Shown here: one piece after another, positions 37,957 through 46,968 of the stretch | Layout of the letters: every line of letters starts with the position of its first letter | How positions within the stretch are numbered: the stretch's first letter is position 1 | Assembly: GCA_900472575.1 (NCBI GenBank) | Contig: UCIV01000017.1 | Span: 1-64,000, forward strand | Source: Hyphomicrobiales bacterium | GTDB lineage: Bacteria; Pseudomonadota; Alphaproteobacteria; Rhizobiales; Rhizobiaceae | Direction: 5' to 3' | DNA: 64,000 nt | Translations under genes and position numbers: made by a program | The notes under the pieces: generated by a model | What the model was told of the DNA's origin: nothing | The model's database searches: none | Seen by the model: only the letters and a program-made list of their open reading frames with translations

Positions 37957-38470
37957 TCAATCCATCTGATCCCGGTCAACAGAACAGCGCTACAGGGATA
38001 TGGTTAAAAAGGCGCAAAAGCCAAGCAGGTGCCCTTTTCGGCCCGCTCTGCCTCAATCGGCAAAGCCCCTTTTTACCGATTGCTTGAACATGCCCGGTCC
38101 CATAGCAATATGGCCAATTCGTGTCACCAGGCGAAGGGTCACAAGCCTGTGTTGCGCTGTGACTTTTCTGCCGTATCGCAAACGCAAAAAATCACCCATC
38201 GGTTGGGCGCATGTGGCAACTGGCTGGATCTTCGTTTGGCCAGGAAATTCGCCGTAGCCAGGAGGCACCCGACACAGGAGCATCAAGCGTGCGCGCCCAT
38301 TTTACAGTCTTGCCCTTTTAATCGCTTTCCGCAAAACAGGCGACCATTGAAGAATCACCCTCGGCTCGAGCAACCGCTCGAGCGAGCAATTTTCGCAACA
38401 AAGCGCCAGTTTCAAGCAAGGCGACAGCAATAAATTCTATGACTTATAAATATAGGGGTGGAGAAATTAA
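37957..38470. other. Intergenic region between ldtP and the 66-residue gene
   Basis: A 514-base non-coding gap between divergent genes. Near the right end GCTCGAG occurs twice (38364-38370 and 38376-38382) around CAACC, about 90 bases before the 66-residue gene, and an AT-rich TATAAATATA lies just before its ribosome binding site. The left half must contain the ldtP promoter. I see no conserved protein in it. Confidence 0.5.
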
Positions 38471-38671
38471 ATGCAGTGGAAGCCGGTAAACACTCTCATT
38501 CCAAACAAGCTGGTCTTTCTATTGTTCGATCATCTTGAGAGCGCTCAGTGGGTCGGTTACGTCAACGAAGACGGTATTTGCGAATGGCCTGACAAAGTCC
38601 GCGGATATCGTCCGACAGGCTGGCAGGAAGTGATTGTGGACCTGACCCGCATCAAGGCAATCGGCGGCTGA
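38471..38671 (+). CDS. Small hypothetical protein, 66 residues
   Basis: Soluble, Trp-rich protein with four tryptophans (QWKPV, AQWVGYVNEDGICEW, TGWQEVIVDLTRI). No domain is recognised. It has GGTGGAG as a good ribosome binding site, an AT-rich promoter-like block (TATAAATATA) just upstream, and a strong terminator just after, which together support a real gene. It lies between ldtP and ldtR, on the opposite strand; a role in cell-wall stress is only a guess from position. Confidence 0.6.
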   Translation: MQWKPVNTLIPNKLVFLLFDHLESAQWVGYVNEDGICEWPDKVRGYRPTGWQEVIVDLTRIKAIGG

Positions 38672-38700
38672 ATTCTCCACCATTTCCGAATATAAAACGA

Positions 38701-38735
38701 GCAAACCGGAGCGTAGGCCTTACGCTCCGGTTTGC
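38701..38735 (+). terminator. Terminator of the 66-residue gene
   Basis: A perfect 15-bp stem (GCAAACCGGAGCGTA and its complement) closes GGCCT and is followed by TTTTG. It lies 29 bases after the stop at 38671 and may also serve ldtR from the other side. Confidence 0.85.
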
Positions 38736-38818
38736 TTTTGTGCGTTACCGCATGACTGGAGGCAATGTGGAACGCCAAGCCCTTAGTGGTTTAAAGGCAG
38801 ATCGCGGTTCCGGTCCGA

Positions 38819-39334
38819 TTACATCCGGTAAGCGATCGAGTCGTTCCAGAAACGATCCAGGCGCTGCAGCAGGCGGTTCATCTGGGAGAACTCGCCTTCG
38901 CCGATGCCGCCGACCTTTTCGATCGAGCCGATGTGGCGCTCGTAAAGCTTCGCGACGGTTTCGGCGATTTCCTGGCCAGCAGGCGTCAGGCTGATGCGAA
39001 CCGAACGGCGGTCGATGCGCGAACGGGCGTGGTTGATGAAGCCCAGATCGACCAGCTTCTTGACGTTGTAGGAAACGTTGGAGCCGAGATAGTAGCCGCG
39101 GGAGCGGAGTTCACCGGCCGTCAGTTCGGAATTGCCGATGTTGAAGAGAAGAAGAGCCTGAACGGCGTTGACGTCGTCGCGACCCTGACGGTCGAACTCG
39201 TCCTTGATGACGTCGAGGAGACGGCGGTGGAGACGTTCCACCAGGTGCAGCGATTCCATGTAAAGTCCACGGATCGTGTCTTCGTGCGGATCTGCGACTG
39301 CCGGTGCCTGCGGCTTGAGCTTCGTGTTCATCAT
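38819..39334 (-). CDS. ldtR: MarR family regulator LdtR
   Basis: Winged-helix MarR-type regulator of 171 residues. Dimerisation helices flank the DNA-binding part with AVQALLLFNIGNSELTAGEL, the recognition helix SRGYYLGSNVSYNVKKLVDL and the wing FINHARSRIDRRSVRISLT. In Candidatus Liberibacter asiaticus and Sinorhizobium meliloti LdtR is known to control the nearby L,D-transpeptidase gene ldtP and to affect osmotic stress tolerance. The gene order with ldtP supports the name. Possible autoregulatory repeats lie upstream (39408-39554). ATG at 39334, or the next codon. Confidence 0.88.
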   Translation of the reverse strand: MMNTKLKPQAPAVADPHEDTIRGLYMESLHLVERLHRRLLDVIKDEFDRQGRDDVNAVQALLLFNIGNSELTAGELRSRGYYLGSNVSYNVKKLVDLGFINHARSRIDRRSVRISLTPAGQEIAETVAKLYERHIGSIEKVGGIGEGEFSQMNRLLQRLDRFWNDSIAYRM

Positions 39335-39407
39335 AACTGCCTCACTGTTTTGTTTGGCGGTGTGTTTGTTTGTTCCCGCCTTGAGACAGACCCTATCGAA
39401 TGCGCAT

Positions 39408-39423
39408 AAAATTCGACTTAAAA
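39408..39423. promoter_or_regulatory. AAAATTCGACTTAAAA repeat near ldtR start
   Basis: This 16-base motif is nearly the same as AAAATTCGAGCTAAAT at 39539-39554 (13 of 16 bases match). It lies 74 bases upstream of the ldtR start, where a regulator site would be expected. Autoregulation is inference. Confidence 0.35.
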
Positions 39424-39521
39424 CACTTGCTTAACAAAAGCCTACCGGCATTTTCGGATTTTGTCGGCACTGTGGCGAAGACCTTCCCCGCAGTTTTTCT
39501 GCCTATACAAATCAATATCTT

Positions 39522-39550
39522 AGCTCGAAAAAATCACTAAAATTCGAGCT
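39522..39550. promoter_or_regulatory. AGCTCGAA-N13-TTCGAGCT inverted repeat
   Basis: Perfect 8-bp arms separated by 13 AT-rich bases, centres two helical turns apart. It lies 188 bases upstream of ldtR and just after the stop of the DUF6163-like gene. It may be an operator or part of a 3' structure. Confidence 0.4.
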
Positions 39551-39564
39551 AAATGCCTTTAGGA

Positions 39565-40008
39565 TCAAGGTGAATCAATCCTTACCTTCTCCTCTTTGCG
39601 CCTGCCTTCCAGCCATAATGCGAGACGAAATACGACATAAAGGCTGGCCACAAGAACGTTCAGAAGCGGGACAAGATGGTTCTCGCCGAAAATTTCGGGC
39701 CAGACGACATACATGAGAATTTGGATGATAGCCGCCATTGTCCACAGGACAGCGCCCCAGGGCACGGCAAGCCACAAACCAAGAGAAGCAACCGGGAAAA
39801 GAACAGCAAGAGCCGGAGCGATAACTCGCCAAGGCAAGTCCAGCAGATCGAAGCGAGCCCTGCCTTCGAGCGAATACCCGACGAGCATCGCCCAATATTG
39901 CATGCCGAACCAGAAACAGGTGGCGGCAATCATCCTCATGAAGAAGACGAACAGGAGCTCAGTCAGCGTGCGCCGTGGCGTCGTGGGTGAATCAGGTTCC
40001 ATGGACAT
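39565..40008 (-). CDS. Small integral membrane protein (DUF6163-like)
   Basis: Protein of 147 residues with four membrane helices (about 20-45, 60-82, 85-105 and 112-135) and an aromatic-rich start (ATCFWFGMQYWAMLVGYSLE). The C-terminus is basic (WLEGRRKEEKVRI). I recognise it as similar to the DUF6163 family of Rhizobiales membrane proteins, without known function. The gene is divergent from hemB with about 125 bases between. Confidence 0.65.
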   Translation of the reverse strand: MSMEPDSPTTPRRTLTELLFVFFMRMIAATCFWFGMQYWAMLVGYSLEGRARFDLLDLPWRVIAPALAVLFPVASLGLWLAVPWGAVLWTMAAIIQILMYVVWPEIFGENHLVPLLNVLVASLYVVFRLALWLEGRRKEEKVRIDSP

Positions 40009-40132
40009 CGATATATAGGCGCATCAGGCCAGCCGCCAGCCACACGCATGGCAGCAATGCTTGATCCTGACCATTCATAAACAACTTGTCGCATGCTAAG
40101 GACCGGCCAACAAAAATAATGGAGACACCGTC

Positions 40133-41143
40133 ATGGATAAGACGCATCTCGTCGACGAGATCACCGGGCACCGCAGGATGCGGCGCAATCGCAAGGCGGA
40201 CTGGGTCCGCCGCATGGTGCAGGAAAACCGGCTGACCGTCGACGATCTGATCTGGCCGATCTTCATCACTCACGGCACCGGCATTTCCGAGCCGCTGGCG
40301 GCCATGCCGGGCGTCAACCGGATGAGCGTCGACAAGGCGGTAGAAGCGGTGAAGGAAGCGGCTGATCTCGGCATTCCGGCAATCGCCCCGTTCCCGGACA
40401 TCGAGATGGAACTGCGCGATCCGACCGGCTCGCATATCCTCGATGCCAACAACCTGATGAACCGGTTCATTCGCGAGACCAAGAAGGCCGTGCCTAATAT
40501 TGGCCTGATCACTGATGTGGCGCTCGACCCGTTCACCAGCCACGGCCATGACGGTATTCTGCGCGAAGGCATCATCGTCAATGATGAGACCGTCGATCAC
40601 GTGGTGAAGGCCGCCGTGATGCAGGCGGATGCGGGCTCCGACATCATCGCACCGTCGGAAATGATGGACGGCCGCATCGGCGCCATCCGCCGCGGCCTGG
40701 ATGCGGCAGGCCATCAGGATGTCGGCATCATGTCCTATGCGACGAAGTTCTCGTCGGGCTTCTACGGTCCCTATCGTGAGGCAATCAATACCGGCGGCCT
40801 GCTGAAGGGCGACAAGAACAGCTATTACATCTCTCCGGCCAACGGCACCGAAGCCCTGCGCGACGCCGCACTCGACGTCGAGGAAGGTGCCGACATGATG
40901 ATGATCAAGCCCGGCCTTCCCTATCTTGATATCTGTTGGCGGGTGAAGGAGGCTTTCGGCCTTCCGACCTATGCCTATCAGGTCTCCGGTGAATACGCGC
41001 AGATCAAGGCGGCTGCCATGAACGGCTGGATCGATGGCGACCGGGTGATGATGGAAACGCTTCTCTGTTTCAAGCGCGCAGGATGCGATGGTATCCTCAC
41101 CTACTTCGCCGTCGACGTGGCCAAAAAGCTAGCCAAGGGCTGA
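40133..41143 (+). CDS. hemB: Delta-aminolevulinic acid dehydratase (porphobilinogen synthase)
   Basis: TIM-barrel enzyme of 336 residues that joins two 5-aminolevulinates. The Schiff-base lysines are in SYATKFSSGFYGPYREA and MMIKPGLPYLD. The metal site reads DVALDPFTSHGHDG without the cysteines of zinc enzymes, which places it in the magnesium-dependent class usual in rhizobia. Length is normal. It is followed by a weakly linked RDD-domain gene 80 bases on. Confidence 0.96.
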   Translation: MDKTHLVDEITGHRRMRRNRKADWVRRMVQENRLTVDDLIWPIFITHGTGISEPLAAMPGVNRMSVDKAVEAVKEAADLGIPAIAPFPDIEMELRDPTGSHILDANNLMNRFIRETKKAVPNIGLITDVALDPFTSHGHDGILREGIIVNDETVDHVVKAAVMQADAGSDIIAPSEMMDGRIGAIRRGLDAAGHQDVGIMSYATKFSSGFYGPYREAINTGGLLKGDKNSYYISPANGTEALRDAALDVEEGADMMMIKPGLPYLDICWRVKEAFGLPTYAYQVSGEYAQIKAAAMNGWIDGDRVMMETLLCFKRAGCDGILTYFAVDVAKKLAKG

Positions 41144-41223
41144 GACCGGGCACTTGCGCCGAGACTTGCTAAGGTTGCAACTTCTCCCCATATGATTGGG
41201 GAGAAACAGGAGACTGAGTATCA

Positions 41224-41682
41224 ATGAGCCTCGACCCGAACCCGACCTATGCCGCACCGGAAGACTGGCGCGCCTATAGCGGCGTTCTTTCACGCCGGGT
41301 GTTCGCCTTCATTCTCGACTATCTGATCGTGCTTCTGCTCTGCATTCCGGCGGCGGTGATCGTCTTCTTTCTCGGCATCATCACGCTCGGCCTCGGCTTC
41401 ATGCTCTATCCGGCGCTGTTCGTCATCGTGGCGCTTCTTTATTTCGGCATGACGCTGGGCGGCCCGTCGCAAGCCTCGCCCGGCATGCGCGCCATGGGCA
41501 TCACACTGATGCGGACCGATGGGAGGCGATTGGATTTCATGACGGCAATGGTCCACACGGTGCTGTTCTGGCTGATCAACTCGATCCTGACACCGCTTAT
41601 CCTGCTTGTCGGCCTGTTCACCGAAAGGTCGCGGCTGGTACATGATATGCTGCTCGGCACGGTCATCGTCAGGACATCCTGA
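41224..41682 (+). CDS. RDD family membrane protein
   Basis: Protein of 152 residues with three or four membrane helices and the RDD pattern: VLSRRVFAFILDYLIVLLLC (Arg and Asp in the first helix), SPGMRAMGITLMRTDGRRLD and the final ERSRLVHDMLLGTVIVRT. The family is widespread; some members may transport ions, but nothing specific can be said here. AGGAGACTG forms the ribosome binding site. Confidence 0.88.
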   Translation: MSLDPNPTYAAPEDWRAYSGVLSRRVFAFILDYLIVLLLCIPAAVIVFFLGIITLGLGFMLYPALFVIVALLYFGMTLGGPSQASPGMRAMGITLMRTDGRRLDFMTAMVHTVLFWLINSILTPLILLVGLFTERSRLVHDMLLGTVIVRTS

Positions 41683-41827
41683 CCACTACTCCAAGTGCGG
41701 CCGGTTATCCGATTTTGGTGACTGGCCGCGCTTAAAACCAAGCCCCGAAAAGCGCATGGTTGACGTTTTCCATTTATGCGCCATGGTATGACATTTCTCA
41801 CTCCATGACGGGATTGGCCATACCTCC

Positions 41828-42598
41828 ATGAATACCCAGACAACGCCTTCCCCGCAGTTTTATCTGACGGCTCCGGCAGTTTGTCCTTATCTTCCGGGTG
41901 AAATGGAACGGAAGGTGTTTACCCACCTCGTCGGCCCCCGTGCAGCGGAAATGAATGACCTCCTGACGCAGGGTGGCTTCCGCCGATCACAGAACATCGC
42001 CTACCGACCAGCCTGCGAGGCCTGCCGCGCCTGTGTGTCGGTGCGCATACTTGCAGGTGAGTTCGAGCCGACGCGTTCGATGAAACGCGTCATTTCGGCA
42101 AATCGCGACCTAATCGCCACCGTTCAGCCGGCCCAACCGTCGACCGAGCAGTTCGCGCTGTTCCGACGCTATCTGGACGACCGCCACCAGCATGGCGGCA
42201 TGTCGGACATGTCCGCCCTCGATTATGCGATCATGGTGGAAGACACGCATGTCAACACGCGGCTGATCGAATACCGGATCCGCGAGCCGGGATCCGGTCT
42301 CAGCAAACAGCCGCAGGGAGAATTGATTGCCGTCGCGCTCACCGACATGATGAGCGACGGGCTTTCGATGGTCTATTCCTTCTTCAACCCGAAATACGAG
42401 AAGCGATCGCTCGGGACATTCATGATCCTGGATCACATCAACCGGGCGCGTTCGCTCGGCCTGCCGCATGTCTATCTCGGTTACTGGGTCAAGGGATCAC
42501 CGAAGATGGATTACAAGACCCGCTATCAGCCGCAGGAACAGTTGATGGCGCGCGGGTGGGAACGGTCGCTTCCTCCTGCAGCAGATAGCGACGACTAG
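41828..42598 (+). CDS. bpt: Aspartate/glutamate leucyltransferase (Bpt/ATE family)
   Basis: Protein of 256 residues that attaches leucine to N-terminal Asp or Glu in the N-degron pathway; older annotations call it arginyl-tRNA-protein transferase. [40 protein letters not shown] with its Cxx[12 protein letters not shown] and [20 protein letters not shown] are diagnostic. It precedes the DMT carrier gene by nine bases and may be cotranscribed with it. Confidence 0.92.
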   Translation: MNTQTTPSPQFYLTAPAVCPYLPGEMERKVFTHLVGPRAAEMNDLLTQGGFRRSQNIAYRPACEACRACVSVRILAGEFEPTRSMKRVISANRDLIATVQPAQPSTEQFALFRRYLDDRHQHGGMSDMSALDYAIMVEDTHVNTRLIEYRIREPGSGLSKQPQGELIAVALTDMMSDGLSMVYSFFNPKYEKRSLGTFMILDHINRARSLGLPHVYLGYWVKGSPKMDYKTRYQPQEQLMARGWERSLPPAADSDD

Positions 42599-42607
42599 CG
42601 GCTATCT

Positions 42608-43480
42608 ATGAGCAACCATCGTCGCGGACTTGCTCTTACCGTCACCGGAGGCATTGCGCTATCCTTCGATGTGCCGCTCGTGCGGCTCGGCGGCGGAGAA
42701 CTCTGGCAGACGCTTGCGCTGCGCTCTCTTTCGACCTTTGCGCTGGGGATTCTCATCTGGGTCCTGCTGCGCCGGTTTCAACCGGGCAATCCCGTCCTTC
42801 GCCCCGGAAGGGCGGGGCTGCTTGCCGGTCTTTTCTACGGGTTTTCGACCATCACCTTCCTTGGGGCCATCTTCAACACGACGACTGCCAGTGTCGTCTT
42901 CATCGTTGCCTTCACCCCCATGTTCGCAGCGCTTTTCGGCTGGTTGCTGCTGCGCGAACAGCTTTCGCGATCGACGTGGATCACCATGATCGCGATGATC
43001 ATCGGCGTCGGGATCATCGTCTCCGGGGGGCTGTCCGGCGGCGAGTTGCTCGGCAACATGCTGGCGCTGGGAACAACGCTTCTGCTTGCCGGCGCGATCA
43101 CCATCGGGCGCAAGACCAAGGTCGATCTGGGACTCGTGCCGCTCGCTGCGACAATCATTCCTGCAATCGTCGGTCTGGCGATGATGCAGCCTGGTGGGTT
43201 GGCGTCCGTCCCCTCACCCTTCTGGGTTCTGCTCGACGGGCTGGTGATGCTGCCGGTCGCCTTCTGGTGCCTCGCGACCGGCCCGAAATATCTCACCGGC
43301 GCTGAAGTCGGCATGTGCTACCTGCTTGAAACGGTCCTCGCACCGATATGGGTGTGGATGATCTTTGCCGAAGAGATGGAGGTGAGGACGCTACTGGGCG
43401 GAGCGATCCTGATCCTTTCGCTGATCAGCCACGCGCTCTGGCAGATGCGGCGCGGCAACCAGCGCCTGCGCCTCTCCTGA
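42608..43480 (+). CDS. EamA/DMT-type transporter
   Basis: Drug/metabolite transporter of 290 residues with ten membrane helices in two EamA repeats; LRSLSTFALGILIWVLLR and YGFSTITFLGAIFNTTTAS are in the first, LGLVPLAATIIPAIVGLAMM and CYLLETVLAPIWVWMIFAEE in the second. The substrate is unknown. It stands nine bases after bpt. Confidence 0.85.
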   Translation: MSNHRRGLALTVTGGIALSFDVPLVRLGGGELWQTLALRSLSTFALGILIWVLLRRFQPGNPVLRPGRAGLLAGLFYGFSTITFLGAIFNTTTASVVFIVAFTPMFAALFGWLLLREQLSRSTWITMIAMIIGVGIIVSGGLSGGELLGNMLALGTTLLLAGAITIGRKTKVDLGLVPLAATIIPAIVGLAMMQPGGLASVPSPFWVLLDGLVMLPVAFWCLATGPKYLTGAEVGMCYLLETVLAPIWVWMIFAEEMEVRTLLGGAILILSLISHALWQMRRGNQRLRLS

Positions 43481-43501
43481 GCAATTTGCCGGGCAACCAG
43501 T

Positions 43502-43530
43502 CTCATGTTATAACGGTGTTAGAACATGAG
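43502..43530. promoter_or_regulatory. Operator-like palindrome of the toxin-antitoxin locus
   Basis: CTCATGTT (43502-43509) and AACATGAG (43523-43530) are perfect 8-bp arms 13 bases apart, with TATAAC between them looking like a -10 element. It ends 8 bases before the antitoxin ATG. Antitoxins of the AbrB/MazE type usually repress their own promoter at such a site. Confidence 0.6.
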
Positions 43531-43538
43531 GATCGGCC

Positions 43539-43760
43539 ATGAACACGACCATTCGAAAGATCGGCAATTCCGAAGGCGTCATCATCCCCAAGGAGATACT
43601 TGACCGGCTGGGCTTGAAGGCGGGCGATAGCGTTGAAATCAAAGAGCAATCCGGTCAACTGGTGCTGAAACCGATGGAAGACGATTTCGCGCGACAGCTG
43701 CAACATGCCGAAATCTTCATGGACAAATACAAGACAGCACTCAAGAAACTGGCTGAGTAA
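43539..43760 (+). CDS. AbrB/MazE-family antitoxin
   Basis: Protein of 73 residues with the swapped-hairpin AbrB DNA-binding domain at the N-terminus: TTIRKIGNSEGVIIPKEIL, DRLGLKAGDSVEIKE. The helical C-terminus (about 48-73, ending KYKTALKKLAE) should wrap the toxin. It overlaps the start of the Doc-like toxin gene by one base (TAATG), the usual antitoxin-first coupling. A palindrome just upstream is probably its operator. Confidence 0.88.
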   Translation: MNTTIRKIGNSEGVIIPKEILDRLGLKAGDSVEIKEQSGQLVLKPMEDDFARQLQHAEIFMDKYKTALKKLAE

Positions 43761-44149
43761 TGTCCATACGCTTCTTGAGCAAACCACTGGTCGAGAAGTT
43801 GCACCACCGCCAAATAGAGCGATTTGGCGGTTCTTACGGCTTGCGCGATGGGGGTATTCTTGAGTCCGCGCTGATGCGCCCGGTCAACAAGGCGGCTTAC
43901 GGATCGACGGATATCTTAGAGCTTGCCGCTGCCTACCTTTACGGCCTGATCAAGAACCATGCCTTTATCGATGGCAACAAAAGGATCGCAATCGTTGCCG
44001 CGGGTGTGTTCCTGATGGATAACGGCTTTGCCATCGAAACCGATGAAGCAACCCTGTTCACCTTCGTCCTCTCCCTCGCCGCGGGAGAGATAGACGAAGA
44101 AGGCGCAACTCGTTTTCTCCGCGACCACTGCGTTCCCTACCCCGCGTAA
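43760..44149 (+). CDS. doc: Doc-like Fic-fold toxin
   Basis: Toxin of 129 residues, the same size as P1 Doc. The Fic/Doc active loop reads HAFIDGNKRIA (from residue 67), matching the Doc signature HxFxxxNKR rather than the HPFxxGNGR of AMP-transferring Fic proteins. Known Doc proteins phosphorylate EF-Tu and stop translation. The start RFLSKPLVEKLHHRQIERFG and GLRDGGILESALMRPVNKAA are family-typical. It is paired with an AbrB-type antitoxin in place of Phd. Confidence 0.88.
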   Translation: MSIRFLSKPLVEKLHHRQIERFGGSYGLRDGGILESALMRPVNKAAYGSTDILELAAAYLYGLIKNHAFIDGNKRIAIVAAGVFLMDNGFAIETDEATLFTFVLSLAAGEIDEEGATRFLRDHCVPYPA

Positions 44150-44166
44150 CTTCGGCCTCAGCCGAA

Positions 44167-44199
44167 ACGATATCGCTCGCCCTGAAAACATGATATCGT
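44167..44199. promoter_or_regulatory. Inverted repeat upstream of the second antitoxin-like gene
   Basis: ACGATATC (44167-44174) and GATATCGT (44192-44199) are perfect 8-bp arms 17 bases apart. The site ends 25 bases before the ATG at 44225. It may be the operator of this gene. Confidence 0.45.
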
Positions 44200-44224
44200 C
44201 TCACTTCAATCCGTGGAGGGCGGC

Positions 44225-44467
44225 ATGGGCGAGACAGTGACGATCCAGAGGATCGGGGACAGGTGCGGCATCATGCTGCCGCAGGAGCATCTTGATAAGC
44301 TAGGCTGGAAGGAAGGGGATCGTGTCGAGATCCGCTCCGATCAGGTTCATATCGAATTCACCGCACCGAATGGCGACTATAGCGAAGCCGCGAGATCCTT
44401 TTCGCTGACGCATGGAACCGCGATGAGAAATTATCTCACGGCACTCAAGGAACTGGCCAGACACTAA
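44225..44467 (+). CDS. Second AbrB/MazE-like antitoxin protein
   Basis: Protein of 80 residues that aligns along its length with the antitoxin at 43539: TVTIQRIGDRCGIMLPQEHL, DKLGWKEGDRVEIRS, and a C-terminus ending YLTALKELARH against YKTALKKLAE. The toxin-binding tail is therefore kept. No second toxin follows it; parC ends on the other strand 52 bases later. I start it at ATG 44225 after GGAGGG; a GTG at 44213 overlaps the ribosome binding site. It may be a second antitoxin, an antidote copy or a regulator of the locus. Confidence 0.75.
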   Translation: MGETVTIQRIGDRCGIMLPQEHLDKLGWKEGDRVEIRSDQVHIEFTAPNGDYSEAARSFSLTHGTAMRNYLTALKELARH

Positions 44468-44469
44468 AA

Positions 44470-44499
44470 GCGCCGCCCATCAGGAAGGATGAACGGCGC
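44470..44499 (-). terminator. Terminator of parC
   Basis: On the minus strand GCGCCG pairs with CGGCGC, with a further CATC/GATG pairing inside, and TTTTAG follows. It lies 20 bases beyond the parC stop and three bases past the stop of the second antitoxin-like gene. Confidence 0.6.
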
Positions 44500-44519
44500 C
44501 AGATTTCAGTGACCTCACA

Positions 44520-46775
44520 TCAGCCGGCGAATTTACCGCTGCGTGGAAAACCCTTGGGAACGGTACGTCCGGCCGAAGCGCGATCGCCCATCCATTCCCG
44601 AAGTTCTTCCTTGGTGCGATTGAACGCGCGGCCGGCGCTGTCTTCCCAGGAAAGACCGGCGTCCATGGCAAAGCATTTGATGTCGGAAATGCCGCCATCC
44701 TTGTAGCGCTGCAGGCGCACGCCCTTGCCGCGGGTCATTTCCGGCAGCTGCTCCAGCGGAAACACCACCATCTTGCGGTTCTCGCCCACGATTGCGACAT
44801 GATCGCCAGAAACCGGCACCACGAGCTTCGTCTCGTCGGGCATGCCGACATTCATCACTTGCTTACCCTTTCGGGTATTGGCGACCATCTCGCTTTCGGC
44901 AACGACGAAACCATAGCCCGCCGTCGAGGCGATGATCATCTTGCGGCTTGCATCGTGGACAAAGGCGGTCAGGATGTCCTGATCGTTTTCCATGTCGACA
45001 ATGATGCGGATCGGTTCGCCGTGACCGCGGCCGCCCGGCAGCTTATCGCCACCAAGCGTATAAGCCTTGCCGCCGGTCGTGACGAGCAGAAGCTTGTCGG
45101 TCGTCTGGGCCGTAAACGCGATCTTCGGTCCGTCACCTTCCTTGAAGGTGAGACCCGACGTATCGGCCACATGGCCCTTGAGCGCGCGGATCCAGCCCTT
45201 CTGCGAGATGATGACGGTGATAGGTTCCTTTTCGATCATCGCCTGCTGGATGGCTTCGATGTCGGCTTCCGGCGCTTCGGCAAACTGGGTGCGGCGGCGG
45301 CCGAGTTCGGTCGCCTTGGCATAGGTCTTCTTGACGTCCTGGATCTCGACCTCGATCATCCGCCACTGCTTGTCGTCGGATGCGAGCAGTGCCTCGATGT
45401 CTGCCTTTTCCTTGGTCAGCTTGTCGTTCTCGGTGCGGATTTCGAATTCCTCGAGCTTGCGCAAATTGCGCAGCCGCATGTTGAGGATCGATTCCACCTG
45501 GAGATCGGTCAGAGACCAGCGCTCGACCATGACCGGCTTCGGTTCATCCTCTTCGCGGATGATGCGGATCACTTCGTCGATGTTGAGATAGGCGATCAGC
45601 AAGCCGCCCAAGATCTCCAAGCGCCGGTCGATCGCGGCCAGACGATGACGCGAGCGGCGAACGAGCACGTCCTTGCGATGCGCCAGCCATTCGATCAGCA
45701 CCTCGTTCAGCGCCATGACCTTGGGCACGCGGCCCATCGACAGAACGTTCATGTTGAGCGGAATGCGGCTTTCAAGCTCGGTCAGCTTGAACATCGATTC
45801 CATCAGGAGCGTCGCATCGACGGTACGGCTCTTCGGCACGATGACGATGCGCACGTCTTCCGCCGATTCATCGCGGATATCGTCGAGCAGCGGCAGCTTG
45901 CGGGCGATCAGCAGTTCGGCGATCTTTTCGATCAGACGCGACTTCTGCACCTGATAGGGAATTTCGGTGACGACGATCTGGTAGCCGCCGCGGCCGAGAT
46001 CTTCCACTTCCCACTTGGCGCGGACACGGAAACCGCCGCGGCCGGTCTTGTAGCTCTCGATGATCGATTCACGGCTGTCGATGATAATGCCGCCGGTCGG
46101 TAGGTCCGGACCGGGGACGAAATCGACCAGCTTCTCGACCGTCGCATCCGGATGCCGGATCAGGTGGAGTGCTGCGTCGCAAAGCTCGTGGGCGTTATGC
46201 GGCGGAATGGAGGTCGCCATGCCGACCGCGATCCCGGTTGCGCCATTGGCGAGCAGGTTCGGAAAAGCGCCTGGAAGAACCGTCGGCTCCGAATTGCTTT
46301 CGTCATAGGTGTCGCGGAAATCGACGGCGTCCTGATCGATCCCTTCCAGCATGAGTTCGGCCACCGACGTCATCTTGCTTTCGGTGTAACGCATGGCGGC
46401 GGGGCTATCGCCGTCGATATTGCCGAAATTGCCCTGGCCATTGACCAGCGGATAGCGCAGCGAGAAATCCTGCGCCAGGCGCGCCAGCGCGTCGTAGATC
46501 GACTGGTCGCCGTGCGGATGATAGTTACCCATCACTTCGCCGACGATCTTGGCGCATTTGCGGAAGGCGGTGTTCGGCCGGAGGCCCATCTCGCTCATCG
46601 CATAGACGATACGGCGATGGACCGGCTTCAGTCCGTCACGGACGTCCGGCAGCGCGCGGTGCATGATGGTGGACAGCGCATAGGCGAGATAGCGCTCTTC
46701 GAGCGCTGCCTTGAGGTCCACCGGTAAAATATTGTCGCCGCCGTCGTCGCCGGGCGGATTCACGATCTGTCCCAT
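44520..46775 (-). CDS. parC: DNA topoisomerase IV subunit A
   Basis: Topoisomerase subunit of 751 residues that cuts and passes DNA to unlink daughter chromosomes. The catalytic tyrosine is in [10 protein letters not shown], and [29 protein letters not shown] and [20 protein letters not shown] are typical. The C-terminal beta-pinwheel is present but short compared with gyrase A, and there is no GyrA-box (QRRGGKG), which supports ParC over GyrA. Confidence 0.94.
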   Translation of the reverse strand: MGQIVNPPGDDGGDNILPVDLKAALEERYLAYALSTIMHRALPDVRDGLKPVHRRIVYAMSEMGLRPNTAFRKCAKIVGEVMGNYHPHGDQSIYDALARLAQDFSLRYPLVNGQGNFGNIDGDSPAAMRYTESKMTSVAELMLEGIDQDAVDFRDTYDESNSEPTVLPGAFPNLLANGATGIAVGMATSIPPHNAHELCDAALHLIRHPDATVEKLVDFVPGPDLPTGGIIIDSRESIIESYKTGRGGFRVRAKWEVEDLGRGGYQIVVTEIPYQVQKSRLIEKIAELLIARKLPLLDDIRDESAEDVRIVIVPKSRTVDATLLMESMFKLTELESRIPLNMNVLSMGRVPKVMALNEVLIEWLAHRKDVLVRRSRHRLAAIDRRLEILGGLLIAYLNIDEVIRIIREEDEPKPVMVERWSLTDLQVESILNMRLRNLRKLEEFEIRTENDKLTKEKADIEALLASDDKQWRMIEVEIQDVKKTYAKATELGRRRTQFAEAPEADIEAIQQAMIEKEPITVIISQKGWIRALKGHVADTSGLTFKEGDGPKIAFTAQTTDKLLLVTTGGKAYTLGGDKLPGGRGHGEPIRIIVDMENDQDILTAFVHDASRKMIIASTAGYGFVVAESEMVANTRKGKQVMNVGMPDETKLVVPVSGDHVAIVGENRKMVVFPLEQLPEMTRGKGVRLQRYKDGGISDIKCFAMDAGLSWEDSAGRAFNRTKEELREWMGDRASAGRTVPKGFPRSGKFAG

Positions 46776-46968
46776 GGGCTTTGACTAGCTCAAAGCCCGG
46801 TTTTCAGCAACAAAGCCGGGGATATCAGCCTGTGGAGAAACTAACGCTTTGATAAGGGCGTCACAAAAATGGCTCAAGCCCTTCGTCACAAAGCGATGGA
46901 CGTTTCATCCGCCAGACCTATAAATGCGATTGATTTCACGGGCAGTTTTCTGCCGCAGGAGGCTTTTC

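Noticed and set aside
44799..46103. Long open frame opposite parC
   Set aside because: Antisense to a conserved enzyme; composition typical of a shadow frame.
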